Shown here: positions 44,326-53,858 of the stretch, piece after piece | How the letters are laid out: each line of letters opens with the position of its first letter | How positions within the stretch are numbered: position 1 is the first letter of the stretch | NCBI GenBank assembly: GCA_018648325.1 | Contig: JABGRK010000011.1 | Coordinates: forward strand, 271,578-335,577 | DNA length: 64,000 nucleotides | Direction of reading: 5' to 3' | From: Chloroflexota bacterium | GTDB lineage: Bacteria > Chloroflexota > Dehalococcoidia > JABGRK01 | Translations under genes and position numbers: made by a program | The notes under the pieces: generated by a model | Seen by the model: only the letters and a program-made list of their open reading frames with translations | The model's database searches: none | What the model was told of the DNA's origin: nothing

Positions 44326-45036
44326 GTGAAACTGGCAATAATCTCCGGTGGTTCAAGAGGACTTGGAGCCGCGCTTGCTGAGTACTATTCAAACATAAGA
44401 TATGAGGTGCTTGAGCTATCGCGAAGTGGTAGCACTGAAGGCCACGTATATATTGACTTTTCTAATGCTCAAAACATTATTGATACATTACCTGCGATAC
44501 TAGGCAAGTACAAATCAGAACAATTTGATGAAGTTTTGTGCTTCAACAACGCAGCAACCCTGGCTCCCATTGGAGCTACCTCAACGAAACCCAAGTACGA
44601 GATACTTCATAATTTAAATATTAACTTTGCCAGTGGAATCCTGTTTCTAACCGAATTTATCAGGACGTTCCAGAATCATTCGTGCAAGAAAACAATTATT
44701 AATATTTCTTCTGGTGCCGCAGTCAAGGGGTACAACGGCTGGTCACTATACTGCGCAGCAAAAGCAGGGCTTGATAACTTCATCCGCTCGATTGCTTTGG
44801 AGCAAAAGGATAAAAGCTATCCCATCACCTCAATAAATTTTGATCCGATACTCCTTGATACTGATATGCAAAAGGCAATCAGAGAAGCAAGTGAGCAGGA
44901 TTTTCCCGAAAAGAAGCGTTTTATTGAATACAAGAAGTCGGATGCATTGGCAGAACCGAAAACTGTAGCAAAACGAATAGCTGATTTGATCAGTAGGCCT
45001 ATTAAAGGCGGACAACGCTATAGCGCTAACAGGTAG
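44326..45036 (+). CDS. SDR-family oxidoreductase (sepiapterin reductase-like)
   Basis: This 236-aa short-chain dehydrogenase has the cofactor motif SGGSRGLGAAL (residues 7-17), NNAA (about 75), the catalytic Ser in INISSGAA, and YCAAK (Tyr-X3-Lys, near 145). The DILLDTDMQ-like region after the active site recalls sepiapterin reductase and benzil reductase (YueD). It uses NAD(P)H on a carbonyl substrate not predictable here. It begins at a GTG two bases after the preceding stop. Confidence 0.85.
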   Translation: MKLAIISGGSRGLGAALAEYYSNIRYEVLELSRSGSTEGHVYIDFSNAQNIIDTLPAILGKYKSEQFDEVLCFNNAATLAPIGATSTKPKYEILHNLNINFASGILFLTEFIRTFQNHSCKKTIINISSGAAVKGYNGWSLYCAAKAGLDNFIRSIALEQKDKSYPITSINFDPILLDTDMQKAIREASEQDFPEKKRFIEYKKSDALAEPKTVAKRIADLISRPIKGGQRYSANR

Positions 45037-45041
45037 TGGCC

Positions 45042-45254
45042 CTACTTCAAATATCTGTTCAGAGCGATCAGGTGCTTGCGGGCAGAATTTCGCAACCAGC
45101 CCGGCCTGTTGTCGCGATCCCGCTCAACTGCCTTTAAACACTGTATAGCCTCCTCTGAGGCTAAAAACGCCAGCATATTAACGGCGTTATCCCAATCGTC
45201 ACGATGCCTGAAGGGATCGTTAACTATCTCCATCAGCTCTTGCTCTTTACTCAT
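45042..45254 (-). CDS. Small HEAT-like protein, 70 aa
   Basis: This is a polar, helical protein. The segment DDWDNAVNMLAFLASEEAIQCLKAVERD looks like one and a half HEAT or armadillo-type repeats, and RPGWLRNSARKHLIAL like a capping helix. There is no metal-binding or catalytic pattern. It lies on the minus strand, convergent with the SDR gene and 48 bases upstream of sbcC's 3' end. The function is unknown. Confidence 0.55.
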   Translation of the reverse strand: MSKEQELMEIVNDPFRHRDDWDNAVNMLAFLASEEAIQCLKAVERDRDNRPGWLRNSARKHLIALNRYLK

Positions 45255-45302
45255 CAGTCCCTACCCCCTCATTCACAATTATATATCTCATTATAGCAGA
45301 AG

Positions 45303-47441
45303 TTAAAAACTAGCCACCTCAACAACAGAGCCTTCGTCTGTCTTGGTAACCTGAATGCGCGTTTCAAAGGCATCCTTAAGTTCATCTATGTGGGTTATCA
45401 CTATTATCTTTTCGAAATCATCCTGTATTGTGTTTATGGCCTCAACCACTTTTTCTTTACCAGTGTTGTCCTGCGTGCCGAACCCCTCATCAATAATCAG
45501 CGTCGGCAATGGAGCACCATGGCGCCGAGCCAGAAGCTTGGATAAAGCAATACGTAGCGCAAAGTTAATGCGGAAGGCTTCTCCCCCACTGTACATCTCA
45601 TAGCTACGCGTACCAAATTCATCCGATATCTTTATGTCAAGTGTTTCCTCAACCTCATCTTTTTTCGATTTCTTGGCACGCTGACTCTCAAGCCTTATGT
45701 TCATGCGATTATCTGTCATTTGGCCCAGCAGCCTGTCCGCCTCCTGCTCAATTTCAGGCAACGCCGATTCGATGATAAGCGCCTGAATGCCCTTTTTGCC
45801 AAAGGCCACCGCCAGCTCATCATAAACGCCTTTTTCTTCAGATGCCGTGCGCCAGCTATCGCCCTTCCGTTTTTTCACCAGCTCCAGTTCTTCGCACCGC
45901 CGCAGTTTCTCACGAGTAGCACTTAAGATGTCTCGCAACTGCCTCTGCTTGTTCTGAGATTCTCTGTAAAGTATCTCCACACTATTTAGTTTCTGATCTA
46001 TTTGCGACAATTCAACCATCTCAGCCAATAACGTTTGTCTGGTTTTGGTGTCTTCTTCGATAGTGGCTCGCCAGCTATCCGAAGTCTCTATGGCACGTGC
46101 CAGTGCCTCCTGCACTTGTGGTAGCTGCGTTTTTGCCTCAGCATAGTCCCTATCAAGCGCCTCACGTTTGCGTTCCAGCGCCACCCGTTGATTACTTATG
46201 TTGGACTCCAAACCAGCGATTTCCCTATCCATAACCTGCAATTCAGATTCTTTTTGTCCAATCTGACTTTCGTTATTTCTGAACTGATCGCGCTTTGCTT
46301 CACCATCGAACTGATAATTGCCAACTATATGATCATGCGCCTCAGTGCCCAGTTCGGTACCGCACAAAGGACAACTCGCGCCCTCTGTTTTTAGCATATC
46401 TCTTTTCTTGGCCAGCTCAATCATCTCATCTTTTAAACGCACATTGCTTGTTTTCAGGTAATGAATAGTGCTAACCAGTTCCTGCTGATTTTCTTGGTTC
46501 GACTTTAGCAATGTTTCCGATTCGCCCAGCTTAGATATTTCAAGATTTACCGAATCAGACTGTGCTTGATATTCCGACAATACTTTTTCATACTTATCGA
46601 TTCTTTGATCGCCGTCTTTAAGCTGCATGTCCAGATCACGCAACTGCTGCTCCGCCTGCAATAGTCTGCGCTCGATATCCCGAGAACGCTCCAGCTTAAA
46701 AGCAAACTCTTTTTGTGCTTGACGAAGTTCATTAACTGTAGCCTCCTGTTTTACCACCTCAGCGTCTACCGATACAAGCGACTGCTCAATTTGCACAACA
46801 TCTTGCACATAAGAATCCTTGTTGGCAGTCTCGTGGTCAATTTCAAACATGGCGCTTTCCAGCCTACCAAGCTCGTCCCTCGTTTCACGCGCGTGCTCCC
46901 TTGCCCGACGCTCCAGTTCGTCGTAGAAGGACAGCCCAAGTATATCGGCAAGAACTTTCTTGCGCTCAGAAGGCAGTTTCACCGTAAACTCATCAGCGCG
47001 TCCCTGTACAAGATAGGCGCTGTTGATAAACGTCTGATAGTCCAGACGTAGTATTTCGACAATCTTGCGTTGTGTCTCACGGACAGTGTTTTCCGTTATG
47101 GAGCGATACGCATCGCCAGACTCCTGCTGCAATTCCAGCACCGTACTGGAGGTAGCACCCGACTTTGAGCGTGATCGTTTGCGTATTACACGATACCTGT
47201 CAGGTCCAACGAAAAACTCGAATTCGACCTCCATCTCCCGCTGCCCGATATGTATGAGATCGTCGTCGGTTCTGGCGCGCGCCTGTCCCCACAGCGCCCA
47301 TGTTATAGCGTCAAACAGGCTGGACTTTCCTGCGCCGTTCTCGCCGCTTAAGGACGCAACGTGAATGCCACTGAAATCCAGCGGATCAACGTCGCCGCGA
47401 TAGCACATGAAATTGCGTAATGTAAGTTTGGCAGGTACCAT
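45303..47441 (-). CDS. sbcC: SbcC/Rad50-type DNA repair ATPase
   Basis: This 712-aa SMC-like ATPase partners SbcD to process DNA ends and hairpins. It has the N-terminal Walker A GENGAGKSS, a long coiled coil with the zinc hook CPLCG (about residue 355), then the ABC signature MYSGGEAFRINFALR and Walker B LIIDEGFGTQD. At 712 aa it is short compared with E. coli SbcC (1,048), because the coiled-coil arms are shorter, and is nearer to archaeal Rad50. It starts 15 bases after sbcD. Confidence 0.94.
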   Translation of the reverse strand: MVPAKLTLRNFMCYRGDVDPLDFSGIHVASLSGENGAGKSSLFDAITWALWGQARARTDDDLIHIGQREMEVEFEFFVGPDRYRVIRKRSRSKSGATSSTVLELQQESGDAYRSITENTVRETQRKIVEILRLDYQTFINSAYLVQGRADEFTVKLPSERKKVLADILGLSFYDELERRAREHARETRDELGRLESAMFEIDHETANKDSYVQDVVQIEQSLVSVDAEVVKQEATVNELRQAQKEFAFKLERSRDIERRLLQAEQQLRDLDMQLKDGDQRIDKYEKVLSEYQAQSDSVNLEISKLGESETLLKSNQENQQELVSTIHYLKTSNVRLKDEMIELAKKRDMLKTEGASCPLCGTELGTEAHDHIVGNYQFDGEAKRDQFRNNESQIGQKESELQVMDREIAGLESNISNQRVALERKREALDRDYAEAKTQLPQVQEALARAIETSDSWRATIEEDTKTRQTLLAEMVELSQIDQKLNSVEILYRESQNKQRQLRDILSATREKLRRCEELELVKKRKGDSWRTASEEKGVYDELAVAFGKKGIQALIIESALPEIEQEADRLLGQMTDNRMNIRLESQRAKKSKKDEVEETLDIKISDEFGTRSYEMYSGGEAFRINFALRIALSKLLARRHGAPLPTLIIDEGFGTQDNTGKEKVVEAINTIQDDFEKIIVITHIDELKDAFETRIQVTKTDEGSVVEVASF

Positions 47442-47456
47442 ATATATCCCCAGTGC

Positions 47457-48695
47457 CTATTTCGATGCAGACTCGTCATCGCCCGAAATAAGCCTCTTGC
47501 CGTACTCAAGCATTTTACTGATTCTGGTTGGTGCTGTGTTTTTGGACTCTAGATAAACCTCAAGCGCTTTTATTGGTGTCAGGCTCTGAGCACCATCGTT
47601 GCCAATTCTTACGCGCCGTTCTCTATCAACATCCTTTATTATGGAACCAATATAATGCGCCTCACCAAGCGCCCGTCGAATCTCAATGTCGTTAATCATG
47701 GGTTCATTGACCTCAGAAACCTTAATAATAAGACGAACGATAGCGTCGGATATGTCTTTTTTAGCGATGGCAGCGATTACCGTTGCCGTGGAGTCATCGG
47801 TATTTGCATCGACTTCGATGGTAAGAAAACGTCGTGCGCTTACGGCGTGAAACTCGCATGACGTGACTCGCTCTCCCTCAGCCTTGGATTGGTCAAGATC
47901 AACGACGTAAAAGCCCTTATTGAAGTTCTCGTCGCCAAAGTCAACGCGCTCCAGACTACCCGCATAAACCATTGGCGGCAGCTGCGATAATGACTGTTGC
48001 CGGTGAATATGTCCCAGCGCAACATAATCAATCTCGGGCCGCGCCAAGGAGCTATGCAGCATAAAATAATCCTGACCCACCAGCATAGTTTTCTCGGAAC
48101 CGGCCTTGGCCGTGGAAACAGATAGGTGCCCAGCTAAAACCGTCGGCACAGATGAGTCCAGCGCTTCAATCTCGTGCGTAAGGATGTTGGTAAGAGTTTG
48201 TTGCAGCTTTTCGTTTGCCTGCTCCGGGGTCAGGTTCTTGGTCTCTTCCCTAGCTAGAAGTGCACTACGCCGGGCCCAGGGAAGCGCCACTACCTGCACA
48301 TCTCCCGATTTAGTACTTACGCGGTAGGTGCCGGGTTTACCGGCAATGTATGTGTTTTCAATAGCCAGAGTATCGAATATCTCAACGCTGTTGGCACGGC
48401 CCATGGCGTTAGGCAGATCGTGATTGCCCACAAGCAGGAAAACGGCGATACCATGCGACGCCAGCTTGCCGATACGTTTTGCGAATTCGCGCTGGTGCGT
48501 TTGTGAGGGATCGCGTTTGTGATAAGCATCACCGCAGCAAAGCACCATGTCCACAGACTCAGCTAAAGCGTAGTCTACCAGCTCATCGAAAACCTTAAGG
48601 AAATCACCGAGGCGTGTGGAGAGTCCGGTGGCCGGATCGATGCGTCCGTACCGTTCAACGCCCAAATGCAGATCGGCAAAATGTACAATTCTCAT
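47457..48695 (-). CDS. sbcD: SbcD/Mre11-type nuclease
   Basis: This 412-aa metallophosphoesterase is the nuclease partner of SbcC. The motifs are HFADLHLG (residues 5-12), CCGDAYHK, VGNHDLP, AGHLSVS and GHIHRQQ, which supply the two-metal site. The C-terminal 140 residues form the capping and SbcC-binding part. I choose ATG 48695 (MRIVHFADLH); a TTG two codons earlier is possible. No strong SD is visible. The sbcD-sbcC order is the usual one. Confidence 0.94.
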   Translation of the reverse strand: MRIVHFADLHLGVERYGRIDPATGLSTRLGDFLKVFDELVDYALAESVDMVLCCGDAYHKRDPSQTHQREFAKRIGKLASHGIAVFLLVGNHDLPNAMGRANSVEIFDTLAIENTYIAGKPGTYRVSTKSGDVQVVALPWARRSALLAREETKNLTPEQANEKLQQTLTNILTHEIEALDSSVPTVLAGHLSVSTAKAGSEKTMLVGQDYFMLHSSLARPEIDYVALGHIHRQQSLSQLPPMVYAGSLERVDFGDENFNKGFYVVDLDQSKAEGERVTSCEFHAVSARRFLTIEVDANTDDSTATVIAAIAKKDISDAIVRLIIKVSEVNEPMINDIEIRRALGEAHYIGSIIKDVDRERRVRIGNDGAQSLTPIKALEVYLESKNTAPTRISKMLEYGKRLISGDDESASK

Positions 48696-48718
48696 AAACA
48701 AATTCGTTTGGGCATCTG

Positions 48719-49591
48719 CTATTTATCAGAGGCAACGGCACCTGGCTCATTGCCAAAAAACACCTTGACATGAGGCCACGGTATCTCTATGTTCTCATCA
48801 TCGAAGATGCGCTTAATGCGACGGCGATACTCTGCCATTACAGACCACTGCTGTATGGGCTCGGTCTCCCCTACAATTTTGATCACAATGCCCGAATCAC
48901 CAAACTCATTCACCCTCAGTATTGTGGGGGTTTTGGCTTTCATAAATGCCGACCATCCAACATCCTGCGCCATTTCGATCCAGGCTTTTTTCATAATATC
49001 CATAACGCGATCAAGGTCTTCACTATATCCAACGGGTATATTGAGATTCGCCCGTGACCACTCCTGCGTATAGTTTGATACAACACCAATATGTCCGTGC
49101 GGAATCATATGCTTGGCACCATCCAGATCACGTAGCACCGTGCGGCGCAATGTAATATCCTCAACTGTGCCCATAATACCACCTACCTTGATAACATCAC
49201 CCACGCCGTACTGATTTTCCGCCAGGATAAAGAATCCCTTTACCCAGTCCTGAAGCAGTGATTGTGCACCAAAGCCTATGGCCAGTCCCACAACTCCCAG
49301 ACCAGCAATACTGGCAGTAATGCTAATACTATAAATATCCAATACAACAAGTATAAAAACAAGAATTAAAAGCAATACTAATACATTAGAAGCAATGCGA
49401 ACCAACGTATTGATGCGTTTTTCTGCTTCAACCTTGGCAACCTTGCGCTTCATCTGCCTGTTAACGAAATTGCCGATCACAATCCTGATAACGATATATC
49501 TGAGTGCAAAATAGGCCACAAAGCATATAGCAAGAACCAACAATACCTGCGTCCAACTATTATCTATTATATAAGTCCAAGCCGAATCCAT
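48719..49591 (-). CDS. mscS: MscS-family mechanosensitive channel
   Basis: This 290-aa protein has an N-terminal helix (about residues 12-32), a second around 58-80 and the Gly/Ala-rich pore helix (SITASIAGLGVVGLAIGFGAQSLLQDWVKG, about 90-120). The beta-domain with VGGIMGTVEDITLRRTVLRD and the C-terminal alpha/beta domain ending in EIPWPHVKVFF follow. It releases solutes on hypo-osmotic shock. The second ATG (49591) has GGAGG at good spacing, whereas the first overlaps the SD. It is followed by sbcD on the same strand. Confidence 0.93.
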   Translation of the reverse strand: MDSAWTYIIDNSWTQVLLVLAICFVAYFALRYIVIRIVIGNFVNRQMKRKVAKVEAEKRINTLVRIASNVLVLLLILVFILVVLDIYSISITASIAGLGVVGLAIGFGAQSLLQDWVKGFFILAENQYGVGDVIKVGGIMGTVEDITLRRTVLRDLDGAKHMIPHGHIGVVSNYTQEWSRANLNIPVGYSEDLDRVMDIMKKAWIEMAQDVGWSAFMKAKTPTILRVNEFGDSGIVIKIVGETEPIQQWSVMAEYRRRIKRIFDDENIEIPWPHVKVFFGNEPGAVASDK

Positions 49592-49619
49592 AATCATCCT
49601 CCAGGCAGTTTTATCGATA

Positions 49620-50456
49620 CTATAGTGCGGAACGTGCCGCCTTCATCATAACGTCCACAGGTGCATTTTTACCGGTCCATAACTCAAACGCCGCCGCTCC
49701 CTGATAAACCAGCATGGAAAGGCCTGCCAGCGTTTTTGCCCCGGACTGCTTAGCATTAATAAGAAGTTGAGTCATAAGCGGATTATATACTACGTCATAA
49801 ACAAGCGCATTTACCGGAATATCCTTTGCCTCAAGAAGCGATTTGCCCTCAAAAGTGTCTCCCTTCATGCCAAAGGGAGTGCAATTTACAATTAGATCGA
49901 CACCAGATACGGCACTAGCGACATCAAGCACTTTGCTTATTAAAACGTTGCCACCCGCATCTCGTAACCCCGATGCCAGTTTATCAGCTTGTGCTTCGAT
50001 ATCATAAACAATCGTAAGAGCATCGATATCAGCATCTACCAGTGCATAACCCGCCGCACGTGCCACACCACCCGAACCCAATACAACAACGCTCTTGCCT
50101 TTCGGGTCGAAGCCGCCGTCGTCACGTAGTGTTTTGATAAAACCCAGGGCATCTGTATTATAGCCAACAAGCTTTCCGCCAGAATTAACGATGGTATTAC
50201 AGGCACCTATCTGACGACAAAGCTTGTCCTGCTCATCCAGCATAGGCAGCACGGTCTCTTTATATGGGACAGTAACATTGCTTCCCACAGTATCAGCGGA
50301 GCGCAAACCATCGACAACGCTTTTAACATCATCAGGAGGAGTGCTCCATAATTCATAGAGTGCATCGATGTTAAGATGATCAAGCGCCGCCTGTTGAAAC
50401 ACAGGTGATATGGAGTGTCCCAGAGGATATCCGATCAATCCTACCCGTTTAGTCAT
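49620..50456 (-). CDS. aroE: Shikimate dehydrogenase
   Basis: AroE reduces 3-dehydroshikimate to shikimate with NADPH in aromatic amino acid synthesis. The 278-aa protein has the substrate-site GHSISPVFQQAAL, TVPYKETV with the catalytic Lys, the cofactor loop GSGGVARAAGYAL, and ASAVSGVDLIVNCTPFGM. GAAGG precedes the ATG. A terminator lies between this gene and ruvX, so it probably has its own promoter. Confidence 0.95.
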   Translation of the reverse strand: MTKRVGLIGYPLGHSISPVFQQAALDHLNIDALYELWSTPPDDVKSVVDGLRSADTVGSNVTVPYKETVLPMLDEQDKLCRQIGACNTIVNSGGKLVGYNTDALGFIKTLRDDGGFDPKGKSVVVLGSGGVARAAGYALVDADIDALTIVYDIEAQADKLASGLRDAGGNVLISKVLDVASAVSGVDLIVNCTPFGMKGDTFEGKSLLEAKDIPVNALVYDVVYNPLMTQLLINAKQSGAKTLAGLSMLVYQGAAAFELWTGKNAPVDVMMKAARSAL

Positions 50457-50477
50457 ATATACCTTCTTTAATAAACA

Positions 50478-50499
50478 AAAACGCCCTTAAAACAAGGGC
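50478..50499 (-). terminator. Terminator after ruvX
   Basis: GCCCTT (50483-50488) pairs with AAGGGC (50494-50499) around AAAAC. On the minus strand it is followed by GTTTTTGTTT. It ends the alaS-ruvX transcript 30 bases after the ruvX stop. Confidence 0.75.
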
Positions 50500-50528
50500 A
50501 ATGTAATTATCCTGTTCAGTTCTTTTTT

Positions 50529-50945
50529 CTACTCACTACGTTTCCTGTCCAGATATCCCTGCAGCACAATTGCTGCCGCAATGGCGTCCCTAAGCTGTTT
50601 TTTCTTATTCTTCTTGGTACCCGCCGCAATCATTGACCTGTTGGCCTGCACCGATGACATGCGTTCATCCCAGGTATCAATTGGCATAGTAACAACCTTT
50701 GCAAGACCATCGCAGAATAACTGCACGCGCTGCGCCTGCTTGCCGATACTCCCGTCCATAGATATGGGCAAACCGACTACGATACTCTCTACCTCATTAC
50801 TGTTGCACAATTCCGATATCTCGTTAAACGCTGCCTGAACATCAGATCCATCAAGAATAACCAAAGGACTGGCCAGTATGCCCTCGCTGTCGCTCATGGC
50901 CACTCCAATACGTTTTTCTCCCACATCAAGCCCCAAAGCCCGCAT
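50529..50945 (-). CDS. ruvX: RuvX/YqgF Holliday junction resolvase-fold protein
   Basis: This 138-aa RNase H-fold protein has ALGLDVGEKRIGVAMSD at the N-terminus, VVGLPISMDG in the middle and the acidic DERMSSVQA block near residue 100. RuvX takes part in pre-16S rRNA 5' processing and is an essential housekeeping protein in many bacteria. It begins one base after the alaS stop, so the two are in one operon, a pairing seen in many genomes. Confidence 0.93.
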   Translation of the reverse strand: MRALGLDVGEKRIGVAMSDSEGILASPLVILDGSDVQAAFNEISELCNSNEVESIVVGLPISMDGSIGKQAQRVQLFCDGLAKVVTMPIDTWDERMSSVQANRSMIAAGTKKNKKKQLRDAIAAAIVLQGYLDRKRSE

Positions 50946-50946
50946 A

Positions 50947-53715
50947 CTACCCCTTTTTCACCAGACCAGCTACCAGTGCCAGTGCCTCATCCAGCTTGGA
51001 TTTATCCTTACCGCCCGCCTGCCCCATATCGGGACGTCCGCCGCCGCCGCCACCTGTGGCAGCAGCCACTTTCTTGACTATATTGCCGGCATGAATTCCT
51101 TTTTCGATCAAATTAGGGGTAACCATGGCAATAAAAAATGGTTTGTCGGCAAGTATAGCACCAAGGACGATCACACCACTGCCCATGCGCGCTTTTAGCA
51201 TATCGCCTATCTGCCTCATACCGTCCACGTTTGATGCTTCAACCTTGGCAGCCAGAACCGAAACGCCGTCAACCGATACTATATTGTCTATTAAATCAGC
51301 CAATCCCTTGCGGTTTTGCTCACGCTCATGTTGTACAAGGCGTTTTTTAAGGGCTGACGTCTCATCAAGCACAGCTGTTAGCTTATCACCAGCGTCTTCG
51401 ATCGATGAGCCCAGTGTTTGAGTCACCCCATCAAGAGCTGCAAAACGGCGCTCGACCAGTATCTCAGCGCCCCTGCCGGTGACAGCCTCTATACGACGCA
51501 TGCCAGCGCCTACACTGCTCTCGCTGATAATAAGGCACAAGCCGATCTGTCCTGTTCGATCAAGATGAGTGCCGCCACACAATTCAATACTTATGGCCGG
51601 ATCACCCACCTTGAGCATCCGCACTGAGTCGCCATATTTTTCACCAAAAAGCGCAATGGCACCCTCAGCCTTGGCACGGGCTATGGGCATATCATCATAC
51701 ACATGTACATCCAGATCAAAACGAATCTGCTCATTTACATAGCGCTGTACAGCAATTAGCTCGTCATGTGTAAGTGCCAAGTTATGCGAAAAATCAAACC
51801 TCAAGCGTGCAGGAGCAACCATCGAACCTGTCTGGTGCACATGCTTGCCCAGCACCTGCCGCAGTGCCGAGTGCAACAGGTGAGTGGCTGTATGATTACG
51901 CTCTATATCCAGCCGGCGCTGCTCATGCACCTGCGCCGTCACCGGTTCACCCATCGATACGCTGCCCTCTATAACCTTGCCCAGATGAATAACATGCGCA
52001 GACTTGCCCCACTGCACATCTTCTACTACAATCTTGCCTTCCTTCCCGGCTATAATACCAATATCGGCAACCTGTCCGCCCTTCTCAGCGTAGAACGGTG
52101 TACTGTCCAGGATAATTGCTACCTGCTCTCCCTTGGTAGCACTCTTCTGCACGTTGCCATCCGTGGAAATACTCAGGATGTGAGAATCACTACTGTAAGT
52201 GTCATATCCCACAAACTGCGTTTGGGCAATAGACATATAGTCAACATCTGAGGCAACAATTTCTTTAGACTTCTGTGATGCACGCGCCCTTGTGCGCTGT
52301 TTATCCATCTCTTTTTCGAACCCGCCTATGTCTACCGAAAGACCGGCGTCAGCGGCAACCTCGGCGGTAAGCTCCCGAGGGAAGCCGAAAGTGTCATATA
52401 ACTTGAACACCTCTTTGCCTTGAATCATCAGAGCTTGATGAATAGACTCTCTCTGCTCAGAATTCAGTTCAGACATACAATTATGTAGTTGACTAATGAG
52501 TGCTGAAGTAGGATTGAGCTTTTGACAAATTGCCTCTCCTAGTTCTGAAATAGGTCCGGACATTCCTTTAGTAGTTTCTCCCAAATTGACCAAAGCTTGC
52601 TCAATAATTCCGTCCAGTTGATTGAGACCGGTGCTGAGTGTCTGGGAAAACTTCTCCTCCTCGGAATCAATCATGTTCAGAATAAAAGCCCTGCGCTCAG
52701 CCAAATCGGGGTAAGCTGCTGCCATCTTGTCTATAGCATAACCAGATACCTCTGATATAAACGGACTGTCTATGCCCAGCGATTTACCGAACATAGCGGC
52801 ACGCCGCAGCACGCGACGCAGTACGTAACCACGCCCGTCGTTTCCAGGCATCACACCATCTCCAATGAGAAACGATATGGAACGAGCATGCTCAACTACA
52901 ACTCGTATTGCACGATCGGTTTTTTCGTCCTGACCATATTTGCGACCTGCCATTTCGGCAACTTTAGCTATTATAGTAGTAAAAACGTCTGTGTCGTAGC
53001 AGGTAAGCTTATCCTGCATCACAGCCGCCATACGCTCCAGACCCATGCCGGTATCAATGTTTGGTTTGGGTAGTGGGATTCTGTTGCCATTAACATCTTG
53101 ATTGTACTGCATGAAAACCAGGTTCCATATCTCAAGAAACCTGTCGCAATCGCAACCGGCCTTGCAATCCGGTTCGCCGCAGCCAATATCCATACCGTAA
53201 TCATAGTAAATCTCGCTGCACGGACCGCACGGTCCGCTATCGCCTGCCGGTCCCCAGTAATTATCCTTCTCGCCATGCCGAACGATTCTTTCGGCAGGAA
53301 CTCCTATTTCACGCCAATGGCCAAAGGCTTCGTCATCATCAAGGAATATAGTGATCCAAAGTTTTTCCTCGGGTATATTGAGTCGTTTGGTTACAAACTC
53401 CCAGGCAAACTCAATAGCGCCTTTTTTAAAGTAATCGCCTATACTGAAATTGCCAAGCATCTCGAAAAACGTGAGATGGCTAACATCCCCTACAGACTCA
53501 ATGTCGGTGGTACGAAAGCACTTCTGGCAAGTTGTAAGACGCTTAGCTGGCGGCACTGCTTCGCCGGTAAAATAGGGCTTGAACTGAACCATACCAGCTG
53601 CGGTTAAAAGCAGCGTGGGATCACCGTGTGGAACCAGCGACGAACTGGGAAATATCTTGTGCCCGTTTTCCTCAAAGTATTTTAAATAGAGTTCTCTTAT
53701 CTCATCACTATGCAA
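50947..53715 (-). CDS. alaS: Alanyl-tRNA synthetase
   Basis: This class II synthetase charges and edits tRNA-Ala. Seen are FPSSSLVPHGDPTLLLT, the motif-2 region FRTTDIESVGD, SGPCGPCSEI, the editing-domain zinc motif NHTATHLLHSAL with ELCGGTH, and a C-terminal DHH-like domain ending with a Gly run (GGGGGGRPDM). I use TTG 53715 (922 aa). AGGAG lies eight bases upstream, and the promoter places the mRNA start near 53744, at the alternative ATG (53745). The protein is about 45 residues longer than usual because of a segment around 52440-52590. Confidence 0.95.
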   Translation of the reverse strand: MHSDEIRELYLKYFEENGHKIFPSSSLVPHGDPTLLLTAAGMVQFKPYFTGEAVPPAKRLTTCQKCFRTTDIESVGDVSHLTFFEMLGNFSIGDYFKKGAIEFAWEFVTKRLNIPEEKLWITIFLDDDEAFGHWREIGVPAERIVRHGEKDNYWGPAGDSGPCGPCSEIYYDYGMDIGCGEPDCKAGCDCDRFLEIWNLVFMQYNQDVNGNRIPLPKPNIDTGMGLERMAAVMQDKLTCYDTDVFTTIIAKVAEMAGRKYGQDEKTDRAIRVVVEHARSISFLIGDGVMPGNDGRGYVLRRVLRRAAMFGKSLGIDSPFISEVSGYAIDKMAAAYPDLAERRAFILNMIDSEEEKFSQTLSTGLNQLDGIIEQALVNLGETTKGMSGPISELGEAICQKLNPTSALISQLHNCMSELNSEQRESIHQALMIQGKEVFKLYDTFGFPRELTAEVAADAGLSVDIGGFEKEMDKQRTRARASQKSKEIVASDVDYMSIAQTQFVGYDTYSSDSHILSISTDGNVQKSATKGEQVAIILDSTPFYAEKGGQVADIGIIAGKEGKIVVEDVQWGKSAHVIHLGKVIEGSVSMGEPVTAQVHEQRRLDIERNHTATHLLHSALRQVLGKHVHQTGSMVAPARLRFDFSHNLALTHDELIAVQRYVNEQIRFDLDVHVYDDMPIARAKAEGAIALFGEKYGDSVRMLKVGDPAISIELCGGTHLDRTGQIGLCLIISESSVGAGMRRIEAVTGRGAEILVERRFAALDGVTQTLGSSIEDAGDKLTAVLDETSALKKRLVQHEREQNRKGLADLIDNIVSVDGVSVLAAKVEASNVDGMRQIGDMLKARMGSGVIVLGAILADKPFFIAMVTPNLIEKGIHAGNIVKKVAAATGGGGGGRPDMGQAGGKDKSKLDEALALVAGLVKKG

Positions 53716-53750
53716 ACTAATCGCTCCTAATAAATCAATGCTCAAATTCG

Positions 53751-53779
53751 ATTTTAGACCAACCCCAGATGGCTGTCAA
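53751..53779 (-). promoter_or_regulatory. Promoter of alaS-ruvX
   Basis: Minus strand: TTGACA (53774-53779), 17 bases, TAAAAT (53751-53756). The predicted mRNA start near 53744 rules out the ATG at 53745 and supports the TTG start at 53715. Confidence 0.65.
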
Positions 53780-53809
53780 TCTGGCCGCTCCTTTATCGCT
53801 GTTTAAATC

Positions 53810-53838
53810 TTGACTTTTTCTATATATTGGTGTTTAAT
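53810..53838 (+). promoter_or_regulatory. Promoter of otsA
   Basis: TTGACT (53810-53815), 17 bases, TTTAAT (53833-53838). The leader to the ATG at 53859 would be about 14 nt and contains GAGGTGA. Confidence 0.55.
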
Positions 53839-53858
53839 GGCGGGGCCGAGGTGAGCCA

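Noticed and set aside
53716-53745. ATG start of alaS ten codons upstream
   Set aside because: The predicted transcription start is at this position and a good SD serves the TTG at 53715.
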